DNA from: Pipra filicauda
Lineage: Eukaryota; Chordata; Aves; Passeriformes; Pipridae
Assembly: GCF_003945595.2 (NCBI RefSeq)
Contig: NW_024104620.1
Span: 5,525,465-5,589,464, forward strand
Length of the DNA stretch: 64,000 nt
Direction: 5' to 3'
In this document: positions 35,837-48,133 of the stretch, in pieces
Numbering within the stretch: the stretch's first letter is position 1
Layout of the letters: each line of letters starts with the position of its first letter
Translations under genes and position numbers: made by a program
Notes under the pieces: model-generated
Databases searched by the model: none
What the model was told of the DNA's origin: nothing
Seen by the model: only the letters and a program-made list of their open reading frames with translations

Positions 35837-38800
35837 CCATCCTTGGCTGGGCTCGGCTGCATGGATGCCATGCCAGCTTTGTGGGGTCTTTGCACCATGT
35901 GAGAAGATGACACAGCAAGGACCAAGACAGGAGCAGCAAGGGAACCTTGCAAAAAGACAAGTGAGAGTGTCCTGGATGGCAGCGGCAAGGCCAAGCAAGG
36001 GTTGTATTCTGTGCCTGCTGAGCCTGGGAGGTGTTTGGGCAGTGGAGGCAGTGGCACTGCCCCGTGTTTCTGAGCATTCCCCTCTTTCAGCTTAGCAGAG
36101 CTACTCCTGCTGACAACAGCCCAAGGATACAGTGCTGGCCCACTGCACCCCTGAGGTGGTACCCCAGGAGGATGTGCAGGTGGTGCCCCCCTGCAGTGCT
36201 CCCATTGTCCCCTGCTGCACAGAGCCGGGGTCAGTGGCTGTCTGAGCCCGTGTGACAGCGCTGCCGAGGCTCCCCGGTGGAGATCCAGCTCCCAGTCAGC
36301 CTCCGCTCTGAGAGCCTCCGTGAAATCACTTTGACGTTAGGCACTTCCTAATAAAGCTGTCACAGACACCCCCATTATCTCCTGGCTCAGCCCCCTGCCC
36401 TCTGTTTAACCAGATAATCTGCTTTTTAAAAATACCTTTTCCTCTGGCTCAGTGGAAGCTCAGGTCTGTCCCAGTTCCTTGTCACCGAGGCGCACTGAGG
36501 AATTATCAGCATGCAGGGCTTTTTTATTTTCCTTTGTCATTGTGTGATACTGAAAAGTCTATTTTGTGGCTAATTATGCTGGCATCTGCATGCCTCCCTC
36601 AGCGTGCATCTGAGCCTGTCCCTGCTGCAGTGGAACAGCCTGTGCGGGGAGGCTCCTCTTTCCATTAGACATGGAGAGATCAGACCTGAAATTTGTCCCA
36701 GCCCTATGCACAATGCTGATGCTCCAGTCCTTACACATCCTTTTGTCCTCGACCCTGGGAAATTCCCGTTTCTCTCCCACAGTCTGGGGGATGAGCGGGT
36801 TTTCTCTCCAGCAGCCAGGTCTGCCACCAGACGGTGACTGTGGGATGTGTCAGGATTTGAGAACATTCCTGGGATCAATCTGCAAATGTCATTGTGCCAC
36901 TGTGGTCATTCCTTCCTTTACTCCAGCCTGGCCATGTCCCCCACTGTCCCTACCAGGAGCCAGAGCCTGGCTGGCCACAGGACTGCGGGCAGAGCCAGGG
37001 TGTTCCCCCACCACTCCCCATGCCCATGGTCCCAAGGTGGGACCCAAGTGGGGCAGTGCCACTGCAGATGTCACTACAGATGTCACTACAGATGTCACTT
37101 CCCCTTACGTTCACCCCAAGGACCATGGTGTGAATCTCTTCCCCTTCTCCTCTGTGCCCAGCCCAGGAACTTGCCCATAGTGTGACTGCAGGCTCAGGCA
37201 TCGGGGGACAGTTGAGGACAAACAACACAAAGGTTGTTCCCACCTTGTGGAGGATCAGGACAAGCATTATGCTCACTGATCTCCCACGAAGTGCCAAGAC
37301 ACTCCCAACTGTAAGGTCTGACCTTCAGAGAGGCTCCCTGAGCCCTGCAAGTGTTTGGGCAGGGCAGAGTCTCCCTGGGCTGTCCTCAAGGCTCGCGCTT
37401 CCTCTCTGCGTTGGACACCTGGTAGTGACCTTTCCTTACCTGGCCTGGCTCTGCCAGAATGGGACAAGGTGGGGAGGGTTCACCTGTGCTTTCAGTTTTG
37501 AATTTTAGCTGGGAGTAGGGGAGTGGCAGGAGGAGCCACCCTTAGCCCCACCATTCCAGGCTCTGCTGGTGGTGTTGGTCAGGCTTGGTGTGCGTGACAC
37601 CTGGTCATCATCTGGAGACCACATTCAAAAACCCCTTGGCCATGAACTGGCAGATCCCAAAGCCTGGCTGCAGTTGTTAATGCCTTGGTTAGTCACAGGG
37701 GACACTGGTGTAAAGCACTGTACTACGCTCTGAGGGTCATGTGAAAAGTGGCATATCAGCCTTCAAAAGAGGCTGATTTATATTCCAGGACTGAGCTACC
37801 ATCTCCTGGGAGGATGATGTCTCTAATCCCTCTCACCTTGCTGAGACACAGCACCTGTAACACCCACAGCCCTCGCAGAGCTGGAGGCAGCTCCAGCTAT
37901 AATTACCCAAGTTCACACCAACATGTCCAGGGTTAAATTGCTGCTTTGGAGAGCTACTGGAGCAGCACTGTGGATTTGTGTCAGATAAGAAGTGTGACAT
38001 TGTTTTGCAGAATAAAAAAGAGCCTTATCAGGAATGTACCAGCCCAAGTGTTTGTTCAGCTCCTCGAGCAGCTCGCTCTGTGAGTGGCCAGGCTTGGTGG
38101 TACCTGGGGGGGGCTGGATGATGCTGCATCCCAGTTGGGAGAGGTGCTGCCCTGCAGCAGAGACAGGTCCCAGCACCTCTCTCTTGGGTGTAACAGAGAG
38201 GCTGAGCCAGGCAGTATGAGCCTGGCCTGGAAAAGGTGCTGTTAGCATGATGCTGGCAGTTCTCTGGTGGCTGAGACAGGACCACACCACACATGACCCA
38301 TAGCTGGAAATGCCTCTGCGCTGCTGCATTCCCTCTGAAGGGATGGCCAGGGTGCCATGCTCCTGATATGCAGGAGTAAACTGGTGAGGAACCACAGGGA
38401 GACACGTGGTGCTTCTTCTTATGGCAGTGTGAGACGATGAAAAGACAGAAATTAGAGACCAATGTAACAGCTAAGAGGAGGATCATCTGGAGCTGGAAAG
38501 AAGACGATGTGTTTCCAACGCCCCTCAGTCGACACAGGGCCTGGGAACAGCAGCAATGAGCTCTCACCGGGGGATGGTATCGCCACTAAAAGGGAGGAAA
38601 TGAGTTTTTCCACATGCATTAAGACAAGACACGTCAGCGTGAAGGCAGATGTTCCATGGACCCAGAAAGGCACAGAGAACTGCTGCGTCCTGGTGTCTCA
38701 TCACAGAGGATACGGCAGAGAGTGAAATCATGAAAATGATAATGGGTGGAGAGCGATTTCCACTTGAGATGAGAGGAGAAAGGAGCTATTTAGTTTGAGA

Positions 38801-40626
38801 AGAGATGAATGAGAGAGAACACGGTGAGATGGAGAGAATAATGAATGGGACAGGGGAGACATATCCACCACCCTCCCACAGCAAAACAAGAGGTGCCTGG
38901 GGAGCTGAAAGGGCCATTCTTGCAAATGGATACAGGAAAGAGCTTTCTACAGGGTTCAGGTGATCTGTCCCTGGGATCCAGAGCAGCAGGAAGCAGAGGA
39001 GAAAGTACCAATGCATTTCTACTGGTTCTGCCTGCAATGCCTCCATATCCCTCCACCTTCCTGCCAGCACTGAGCAAGGCAGGACCTCTGATCTGCTCTG
39101 TCTGCGTCTCAAAATGGCAGAGATGCCCAGCAGCTCCTAGTGTGGTGCTTTCCTCTGGTTTCACACCAAGCAGGTTGTGGCTGTGGCTTCTCATAGGCTC
39201 AAAGGCCACGTGATGGCCACAGGGCTCTGACACATTGCAGACAAGTCAGCCAGGTATGAAATGCAGCAGCTCTAAGATAGTGCTGGGCATCAAATGCCTT
39301 CTGAACTGACTCTGTGACCAAGACACGGTGGACATATCCATGGGGATCAGAGTGCCCCCACCCCAGCTGCACATTCCCACCTCCCCACGTGGCGCATCAA
39401 GGCAGTGAGTGCAGGTTGGAGTGAACTCAAAGACAGTCCCCTGCTGAGTCCTGGCCACTCAGTGCTCTGGAAATTGGGAAATACTTCCTGAGATGCTGTT
39501 GGGGACTCCAGAGTAAAGGTGGTGGGTGATGAGGAGCTGGCTGTGGGGGAGCTGCATTGCAGAGGCTCAGAGGTGGGTGTGATGTGGAAATTGATATCCA
39601 GAGGACCCCTGTAGGATTTAGGAGCAGTCAGAAGGGAGTTACCCACACAGAGTGAATGGGGACTCAAAGCAGCATTGATACCACCTTTTGTATATTCCTG
39701 TTGTTCCCTTTCCCTCGAGTCAGAAAGCAATGTGTCTCCAGGGGCTTCCCAGGGCATGAGGAGTTGCTCTGTCCAATCCCTGTGGAGACAGGAGCTGCCA
39801 GGTCCCTGTGCCCTCTCCCTGCTGCACTGCTCTGCTGGGCACACAGAGCATACTGGGCATACTGGAAGCCAGTATGAGGCTGGTGGAGGAGCCAGTCCAC
39901 AGCCCTGTACCCCTGAACCTGCCTGGTGACAGTGACAGCAGGACAGTAATGCTGTGGACAGTGATATGGTGCATGTTGCTCCCACAAAGCTCCATTAGGA
40001 TCATTTTGGGGTGGTTTCCCTCGGTCTGCTCGCTTAACAGTCCAAAAGGCTCTGCTGCCACCGGGAGGTGCTTTCCACTGCATTTCCATCCCAATCCGTG
40101 TCCCCTGCTGAGGACTGCCTGTGTCCCAGCCTCACCACCCGTTTGGGCCAAATGGAGCAGCTGGGGAAGGAAAAGATCTCAGGGCTGCTCCTCCTCACTG
40201 CATTCCCACAGCACCCCCTAAGGTTTTCCCAGACACACTCTGCTGAACAGCACTGCCCTGTCTCGCCTCTGTGAGAAGCATCTTCCCTGCCCCATGGCCT
40301 GGCTGGGGTGGGGACAGCAGGGTCACAGGGGCAGGTCCCCACCAGCAGCCCCCCAGCACCCAGGAATGATGCTGGCAGAGAACTCGGGGCAAGCCCTGGG
40401 GAGGCCTGAGTGCTGCTGCCTGCAGAGCTGTGTCCTCCCAGGATGGTGCAGGTGGATCAGAGTTCAGTTTGCTGACAGGTCTGGAAACTGAGCCTCTAAA
40501 TCAACATCTGGGACCTGTCCAGAATGACACTCTGTTTGTTTTTTTTTTTTTTCCCCTTTTTTTCTTTTTTTTCTCTTTCTCTCCCTCAGCATTTTCCACA
40601 AAACAAAAAGTCAGAAGAAAGTCTTT
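35837..40626. other. Intergenic; no gene seen
   Basis: No exon recognised. At 37063-37099 a 12-bp unit (ACAGATGTCACT) is repeated about three times. The stretch 36400-36600 is AT-rich and unique-looking. A T-rich tract with short C interruptions lies at about 40538-40576. Confidence 0.45.
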
Positions 40627-40756
40627 GGAAGGGTTAAAAAACCATGTAGATATAGTGCTTAGGGACATGGGTTAGTGGTGGACCTGGCAGTGCTGGGTTA
40701 ATGGTTGGGCTCAATGATCTCAGGGGACTTTTCAAACCACAGTGACTATGATTCTA
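40627..40756 (+). mobile_element. CR1 LINE 3' fragment (+), third subfamily
   Basis: AGTGCTTAGGGACATGGGTT, AGTGGTGGACCTGGCAGTGC, TGGGTTAATGGTTGGGCTC and CTATGATTCTA at the end. This is the CR1 type whose 3' end carries the dominant ATGATCT and TTTTCAAACC motifs. Confidence 0.82.
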
Positions 40757-40904
40757 AGTTGGTTTTGGGGTGAAGTGAATGATTTTTGTACTTCAGCATC
40801 ACTTAAGGCTCAGGGGCCTCAGGAAAAAGGATACACAGTCAGGGAGCTGGTTGAGTTTTAAAGCCAGTGAACCTTGCAGATGCCTTGCCGAGGAATGAGA
40901 GGAC

Positions 40905-40995
40905 ACAGCCAGGAAGTTGCACACAGCCAGGAAGCTTCACAAGGGGATCCATTGCATCCTCAGGGATCCATTGCATCCTCAGGGATCCATTGCAT
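40905..40995 (+). repeat. Short direct repeats (18 bp x2, 19 bp x2.7)
   Basis: CACAGCCAGGAAG followed by a near-identical tail occurs twice. It is followed by the 19-bp unit GGGATCCATTGCATCCTCA at 40944-40962 and 40963-40981, and a partial copy at 40982-40995. The complete copies are identical, which points to recent duplication by slippage. Confidence 0.8.
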
Positions 40996-41720
40996 TTGCC
41001 AGCCACAGCCTGCAGCACGTCATCTCCTTACCTGAGGGGATCTGTGCTGGAGCTCCTCACTGGTGAGGTGACCCCCAAGTGCTCTTCTGGATCCACTAAC
41101 AGGCTGGGGCTTAGCCAGTGTGCAGGACTCTTGCCAGCCCCTCATCTGTATCCATAGGGAAGGCAGGGTGCAGCACATTCCAGGGTCCAGTGCTTTGGTC
41201 CCTGTACTTTCCATCTGGGAGTGCCTCCACTTTCCAACACTGACAGGGTAATTGCAATATTGTCATGACATGCAGCAGATCAAAGGCTGTGTGCAGGGGA
41301 GGTGGCAATGGTGGTAAGAATGACATGCAGTTTGCATTTAGAAAGCACTTAAGAAGCAATTATCCAGTGCTGGGAGCCCTGGCCAGAGAGTGTGGCTCAT
41401 GTATTTTAATGTGGATTTCAAAGAGATGAAGACTGGTGCCCAGCGGGAGGCCTGGCAGTGCAGAGCAGCTGTGTGCAGTTTGCTGCAGGCCAGGCTCCAC
41501 TGCAGTGGCCTCACGGGAAGCTGTGGGCACAGGTACAGGCAGCTGCCCTGAGCCCTGCCCTGAACCCTGCCCACGATGCTCCGCTGCATCCAGGCATCCC
41601 TCCCCTTCCTCTTCTCCCTGCAGTGCCATCCACAGGACAAGGGAGGAGGAGGAGGAGGAGGAAGAGAAGGGAACCTTGCATTGACCCCCCTCTCTGGGAC
41701 AGCTCCTTGTCCTTCCAGGA

Positions 41721-41795
41721 CAAGGTAGGATTGTCTGTGCAGGGCCAGGAGACTTCGATGATCCTTATGAATCCCTTCCACCTCAGGATATTCCT
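41721..41795 (+). mobile_element. CR1 LINE 3' end (+) leading into an ATTCT array
   Basis: GGTAGGATTGTCTGTGCAGG, CTTCGATGATCCTTATGAAT and CTTCCACCTCAGGATATTC match the end of the second CR1 subfamily. Where the terminal octamer repeats should follow, a pentanucleotide array begins. Confidence 0.75.
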
Positions 41796-41875
41796 ATTCT
41801 ATTCTATTCTATTCTATTCTATTCTATTCTATTCTATTCTATTCTATTCTATTCTATTCTATTCTATTCTATTCT
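41796..41875 (+). repeat. (ATTCT)16 microsatellite
   Basis: Sixteen perfect ATTCT units (80 bp) are followed by imperfect units to about 41935. The array begins exactly at the CR1 3' end, so it probably grew from the CR1 terminal ATTCTATG repeats. It encodes nothing; the open frame across it is a by-product of the repeat. Confidence 0.95.
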
Positions 41876-42144
41876 GTTTCAATTCTGATTCCATCCTATT
41901 CTATTCTATTCTAATTCTAATTCTGATTCTCTGCTATTTTGGATGGGTTGCTGGGCTCTGCTCTGGTTGCAACAGCCAGCTGCATCAATATCAGCTTTCC
42001 TGCTCTGGCATGGGTGCTCAGGACCTTCCTTGTGCCAGCCACTGATGATGTTGCTGATGGGAAGGGTCTGTCTCAGCCTCCCCTGCTTGCAAGTCCCAAA
42101 GCAGCTGCAGCTTTGATAAGCTGGGCTTACAAAAAAAGAGGAAG

Positions 42145-42372
42145 AGTGACTTTTTGCACAGGCAGACAGTGACAGGACAAGGGGGAATGGTTTTGAACTA
42201 AATGAGGAGAGATTTAGATCAGGTGTTAGAAGAAATTCTTCCCTGTGAGGGTGGGAAGGCCCTGGCACAGGCTGCCCAGAGAAGCTGTGGCTGCCCCATC
42301 CATGGAAGTGTCCAGGGCCAGGATAGTGGAAGGTGTCCCTACCCATGGCAGGGGAGGTGGTGGAATCTAATC
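42145..42372 (+). mobile_element. CR1 LINE 3' fragment (+)
   Basis: GTGACAGGACAAGGGGGAAT, GAGGAGAGATTTAGATCAGG, CCAGAGAAGCTGTGGCTGCC and GTGTCCCTACCCATGGCAGG, sense orientation. It lacks the final octamers. Confidence 0.87.
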
Positions 42373-42639
42373 TAACCCTTTCCTCTCTCAGTTTAAACCC
42401 GGGTTAACTTTTTCATCGCTGATTGGAGCAGCAAAGAGCACCCCCTACGCTGAGCTGGGGACCTGCCACCTTCCAGGACAAAGGCCTCCCAGCTCTTGGG
42501 CTGCCCCAAGGACAGGCAGCCAGCAGTGCCCCAGGGCAAACCCCTCAGTGGGTGGGTGCTGAGCTGGACCTTCAGCATCCGTGTGTGAGGAGGCAAAGGA
42601 CAGGGAGAGGGCAGGCAGGTGCAGGTGGCATCGCACCAT
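42373..42639. other. Intergenic; no gene seen
   Basis: Short stretch between a CR1 copy and a CpG-rich patch. No supported feature. Confidence 0.4.
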
Positions 42640-43050
42640 GGATAGGTCTGGGAGTAACCCCGGCTCCCGGGCACCCCCGTGCAGGCACCTCACCCCCTCG
42701 GCAGGACCGAATGGAACTTGTATTGCACTGAGTGCAGGAGCGTCCAGACGCGGCTGTCGGCATCAGCCCCAGCCCGTGCTGTGCTTGATGTGCTGCTGAC
42801 AGCCCCGGGCGGCTGTTCCGCAGCCCTGGGGCCGGCGAGGGCAGGCTCGCAGCCCCGGCACGGCGCTGGCACCGACTCCGGGAGCTCTGCCCCCGCATCC
42901 ACACCAGCGCCTGTCCGTCAGCCCTTCCCGGGGGGTTCGCTGCTTTTGACAGGGCTGTCCGGGGAAGGGCTGACAGTCCGTTTCAGGGGAAGGGGCCATG
43001 GGGGGCCGCGGCATCTCGCTGCAGCGCTTCAAACACTTGTCCAACCCCCC
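42640..43050. promoter_or_regulatory. CpG-rich patch, function unknown
   Basis: CpG density rises sharply (CAGACGCGGCTGTCGGC, GGGGCCGGCGAGGGCAGG, CCCCGGCACGGCGCTGGCAC) and ends at a run of C at about 43045-43058. No exon or start codon context was recognised. It could be a promoter of a non-coding transcript or just a GC-rich patch. Confidence 0.25.
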
Positions 43051-46000
43051 CCCCCCCAGCTTGCTGAGCCCATGGGGACGCTGTGAGCTGAGCTCAGCAC
43101 CCACAGCACAGCTTGGCAGACCCCTCAGCGAGGCCAGTCTGCAGCCCACCCGGTGTGCTGCTTTCCCCTCCCAGCATTACCTCTGCTCACCAGGGACCTC
43201 AGGTGTCTGGCCACGCTTAGCTCTGAGCTGTGAGGGTGCTGCTCTGATTTCCCAGGGGCTTGGAAAATCTGGGGGGGTGTCTCCAAAGAGCCCCGGCAGC
43301 CCCTGTCCTTTCTCCCCTCCACCTGTTGGAGCAGGGAATGCCTTTGTGGGAAAGTCAACAGCTCTGTGCCCAAGTGGGACAGATTGAAGATAATCCCAGA
43401 GCTACAGGGACGTTAATTCTGACAAATCACAGTTCTGACTCCAGCCTAAAGCTGATTGCTCTCTGTTGCTGTTCCCATGCACAGTAACCCTGCCCCGGGG
43501 TGATAACAGAGCAGCTGCTGGCATCAGCTCTGCTGCAGAGAAGGACATGTGGTCAGTGGATCCATCAGGGCCATGCAGAGAGTCCCTGGCACAGTCCTTA
43601 ACTTCACCCATTGATTTCTGAGCCTTTTCCTTGGCGATGTGTATGTCTTATCCAAATGGTTTAGACAGGAGAAGTGTTCCTGCTTAGGTTTAGATCTAGC
43701 TTTATATCCTCCAGCATATCCACTGAGGAGATTGTCCCCTGCGTGGGAGACCCTGGTGCCAGGTTGGAGCCCATCTGACATCTGCCACTCCTTGATGTAG
43801 GTTGTCCTCATCTCCTTTCTTCTGCTGCATGTGAAGTACTCACAGTGTCTTTGGGAGTGCATAAGAAGATTTTCCAACCCTATGGGGCAGGACGAGGGCA
43901 TTCCATGTAATGTGTATGTGGAAGAACCTGAAAGGTGGTGCTCTGGCTAGGACATCTGCTGCCTGGGCTTTAAGGCAAAGCAAGACTTGGGGTGTAAACC
44001 TGTAAGCAAAGGAGAGAACAGGATCCAGGTCTCCATCTGCTGTGCAAAGGCAGTCCTGTCCTCTCTGTCCCTTTCCCTCCTCTTCTGAGCACTTTATTCA
44101 GTCATTTTATTTAATAACTTCTGAGGCAACAGCATTTTTTTCTGGGTAGAAAAATATGGTTCTGGAAGTCATCAACTTTGTTCATATTATGGATGGTCTG
44201 ATGTACAAGACTGAGCTTCCCAGACAAGCAGGGAGACACAATTTTTACTTGGCTGGTTAGAGCCTGGTACACTTCAGTCTGATGTGCCTCAGCCCTGTAG
44301 GCAACATCTTTAATGGGATTTTGGCACCACAAAAACAGCCTGGTTGGAGCAACCCACCTTCCTAATCCAAGGCACCTGGTATAAGGCCAAGACAAGCTGG
44401 AGTCTTCTGGAGCTTGGGAAAAGCTGAGAAGCCAAAATTTCTACTCTCTCTTAAGGTTGGGGCACACCTCAAGTAAGATCCCAACTCCAGAGTGATCTTC
44501 TGAGTTTGGTCTCCTCACCTGACCTCTCAGGGACCTCCTAGGGACAAAATCTGTCTCTCCAAGCCCTGCAGAAGGGTGATCTGCTGCACAAGGCTCTGTA
44601 TTCAGGGCTCACAAGCGCTGCCCAAGGGGTACCCAGCCATGCACCTGGGAGGAACATCTGCCAAAGGCTGGAGCCCAGTCTGGAGAGGTAAAAGTTGAAT
44701 CCTCTTGGAAAGAGGGACATGTGGCATTTCTGCCCCACACCACCTGTGAATTTGCTGGTCACTTGTGCTGCTGTAGACCAGGAGTGTTTCTCCTCTTGAT
44801 GTGCTCCTCCAGCTGCTGGGGTGCAGCCTGTTCCATGGGAGGATGCTGGAGTTCCTTCGGAGCTGGAGATGGGGAGAGAGCTTCAAGCAGCTTTCTCACG
44901 GCCACTGAAGTGGTAGGTTGCAGTAAAAAGGCAGGTGTCAAGGCCTTTTTTTTTGACACTAGCTGGCTCTGAAGCATTTGATTTCTCTGGTAGCTTTCAG
45001 TTGACTGGGGCTGAGGAAGCTAATTACGACAGTTGTGGCACAGAAACCCGAGGCACACGGGAACACCATGGGAAAAAATGGAACACAAGAAAGACATGGT
45101 TTAATCAGAGAGGACTGAGAGAAAGAGAAATCTCAGAAGAGCTGGTGACTGATGTGTGGCTAGAGAACAGGCAACTGAGAGGGAGGCAGAGGCAGCGAGC
45201 AAGGTCCGGTGCCGGGCAGAGCAATTAGAATTTGTCAGGCAGCAGAAGTCACCCTGTCCAGAGTGACACCTTTGAAGGGTGAGCAGCACAGAGCTTTCAT
45301 AGACACGGCTGAAAACACCTGACACCAGCAGAGTGACCTGTGGCAGAGATGAGAGCAGATCTGAGAGCAGGGATGAAGCCAGCACAGCACCTGGATGCTG
45401 CACGGGCTGTGATAAGCACCAAAGCAAAGGGCCCATGGCTGGGGGAGGCAGAGAATGCAGGAGCCTGCAAACACAAGCAGATGCACGGGCAGGATAAAGA
45501 AGAAAGTGACCATTCTATTAGCTCAGATGAGTTCTTCAAAACACGAAAGGAAAGGGCTGCTGCAGAAGGCAAATGGACTCTAAATCTCCAGGTCAAGGCG
45601 ACTTGCTTTACTTTGAATACAAATATTTGAGAGCAAACCAGAAAATATCTCTACAGAAGGAGCCACCTCTGAAAGTGGTGAAGAGACTTGTCTCTGCTAC
45701 GTGTGAACGTTACCTGAGTGTGCCACTGAGCAGATAAGAACCTATTTCTGCTAACATCAGCGCCTGAGTGCTGTAAGTGGAGGACCAAAAGAGTGAAACA
45801 TGTTAGGGAATGTCCTCCTGCACAGACAGATGAGAGGAGCAAGGGGCACAGAGTCTACTGCAAAGCTCTCAGGGGGTAGATTGGGATGAGAGACCCCCAG
45901 GGCATGACACGGTCAGAAGTGCAGCTGAGAGCAGAGCTGCCTTCAAAGGGAGCCTACTGCCTAAATTAGGGCACCTCGAGACCCCAGGCACTCTGCTCTG

Positions 46001-46819
46001 AGGGGGAATTACTATCCTATTGAGAAGTCTTTCCAAAGAGAGCTTGGAAAGAAGGTATGGACCTAGGTGTGGTGCCTTAGTGGGCTGAACTGCCCAAACA
46101 GGAGACAGGGTCTTGCCCTGCAGCCAGAGCAAAGCCTTGGGTGGGCTCTTGCCAGTGCCTGGTGCCCCATGGGACCTCCCACAGCAGAGCAGGGCCTGTG
46201 CAGGGGTTGCTGACAGTGGGTGAGGAGCTTTGCTGCAGCGTCCTTGGGATGGGGTATTAGAGAGAACAGCCATAGGGAAGATGGAGTGATGAAATCAGCT
46301 CTGCTTGGGGCTCTGTTTACTTTGCCTCATGGAGAGACTGTTTCCAGAGACAGAATGGGAAAATCTGTATATATTTAAAAATTAGAGACAGCTTGCTGTC
46401 AGTCAGAGCAAGAGGAAGATGACTGTGGAGTGTCTATGCCTATTCCTGGGCACTTGTCTCAGGCCCTGCAATATCTGGGGTTTGATGACACACCCATCTG
46501 AAGACTCGAGTTCATCTTAGCCCAAATTTCCCAAACCAGAGGAGAAATAAACTTCCCCCATGCTGCAAGTTAGGAAAATGTCTGAAAATGTGGCACAGGG
46601 AAAAGTGATGCCGGAGTCTGGCAGTGCGATCCCTTGCTCCAGACCTGGCTGCTGATCTCACTGTCTTCAGCTAAGCAGGCAGCAGCACAACACAGTTTGG
46701 TCAAGCCCTTGAAGATTCTCCAGGGAAAAAGCTGGTGTCTAAACCTGGAGCTGTGTTATGACCCAGACCTTAGTCCTCTCCACGTGAAATACACACCGTG
46801 TCCTCCCTGACCCTTTGCC
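43051..46819. other. Intergenic; no gene seen
   Basis: No coding exon recognised. The part 44100-45870 has a distinct, low-CpG, A-rich composition with T-tracts and may be an old transposon I cannot name. No terminal repeats were found. Confidence 0.35.
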
Positions 46820-46965
46820 ACTTCCCCTGAAACATAGATTATATTTCAGACAATTTCCAAGTTAATCTGTTCATTATTTCCTGAGACAGTATTAATTGAA
46901 TACACTCTCTTTACAAAATTTCAATTTGTTTGTTCGTCTTCTGCTGACCCTTGAACTGACAAAGG
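46820..46965. promoter_or_regulatory. Candidate non-coding regulatory element
   Basis: An AT-rich unique block with AGTTAATCTG, TATTAATTGAATA and TTTCAATTTG motifs inside GC-richer DNA. No coding frame. A regulatory role is inferred from composition only. Confidence 0.22.
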
Positions 46966-48027
46966 GCTTGTCAGTGACCCCTCACGTCCCACAGGGAGTT
47001 CAGTCTCAGTGAAATAAGGTGTAGGGGTGGATGTTTGGAGAAATTAGGCTGCAATTCTGCAAGGTTACCCAAGGTAACTACGTTATTTATAGCTTTCTGT
47101 AATAGCCAGGCCTGGGTGTGTGGCTTCAGTTCTCCCTAAATATTCCAGCATCCAACATGCCACAGAAAGCAGTGCTCCTGGGCAGGAGGCAGGCTCCACA
47201 CTGCACACACAGAGACCTATGCTGGGTAATAAATAGGCCCAGCTGGTGGCACTGTCCCTGCTACAGATGAACTTTGTCATCAGACAGAGCAAATATTAAA
47301 CTTGAAGCTGCAGCTGGGGATCCCGGGATCTGCCTAGGAAAACCCTCTCTGGGTTCTGAAGTGGCTGTGGGTGTTCCCATTTGTTTTACTATTGTTCTCC
47401 CATCACTCACCCCATTTTAAATGCAAATTTTGTTTGGTTATTTTTACAACATCAAAATTAATTTTGGACAGAGCCTCATTGTCAGCTTTCAAAAGGATTA
47501 TGCCTGGGTCTGCCCAGCTCTGTAATTAAGTCTCTTTGAGATTTCCACTTCCAGCAGAAAAAATGTGCTGATAGTTTCAGCAGCATCAGAGCATTCTGCT
47601 GGCTGTGCAAGGGATGCCTCAGATGGGGCTGGAGGTGTTTGGGGCCCACCTTGTTTCTTCTATGCCCTTTGCCCCAGCAGTTTAGGGCCAAGCTGAGATC
47701 TTTAGCTTGGAGTCAGAGGCTGGGGATGCCAGAGGGTGTTAACTCTTGCTGTACTTCCAAGGCAAGCTGCAGGACTCTGGAAGTGTTGTCCTGCTTTCCT
47801 TTCCACCTCATGACAGTGTCCAGAGACAGGCTTAACTATTTTGGTCCAGAAACCACAAGAAGAAATAACCATGGATATGCCCTGTTTGATCCTGTGGAGG
47901 ATCTGTGTCCCACAGCACAACTGACAGGGGGTTTGGGTGCCTTGGACAGCACTTGTTGCTGCTGGAGAAGCCTGATGGTGCAGGCAGGGTGAAGTCGAGC
48001 TGGTACCCACCAGGGAGCAAAGCAACC
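46966..48027. other. Intergenic; no gene seen
   Basis: No supported feature. Confidence 0.45.
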
Positions 48028-48133
48028 CCTGAGCAACCTGGTCTAGTGGAAGGTGTCCTTGCCCGTGGCAGGGGGTTGGAACAAGATAAGCTTTAAGGTC
48101 CCTCCCAACCCAAACCATTCTGGGATTCCATGA
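48028..48133 (+). mobile_element. CR1 LINE 3' end (+)
   Basis: GAGCAACCTGGTCTAGTGG, AAGGTGTCCTTGCCCGTGGC, TTTAAGGTCCCTCCCAACCC and AAACCATTCTGGGATTCCAT: a sense CR1 terminus of about 105 bp with a degraded octamer. Confidence 0.88.

Noticed and set aside
41458..42045. A 195-codon open frame with FYSIL repeats.
   Set aside because: The repeats are translation of the ATTCT array; the rest is unrelated intergenic and CR1 sequence.
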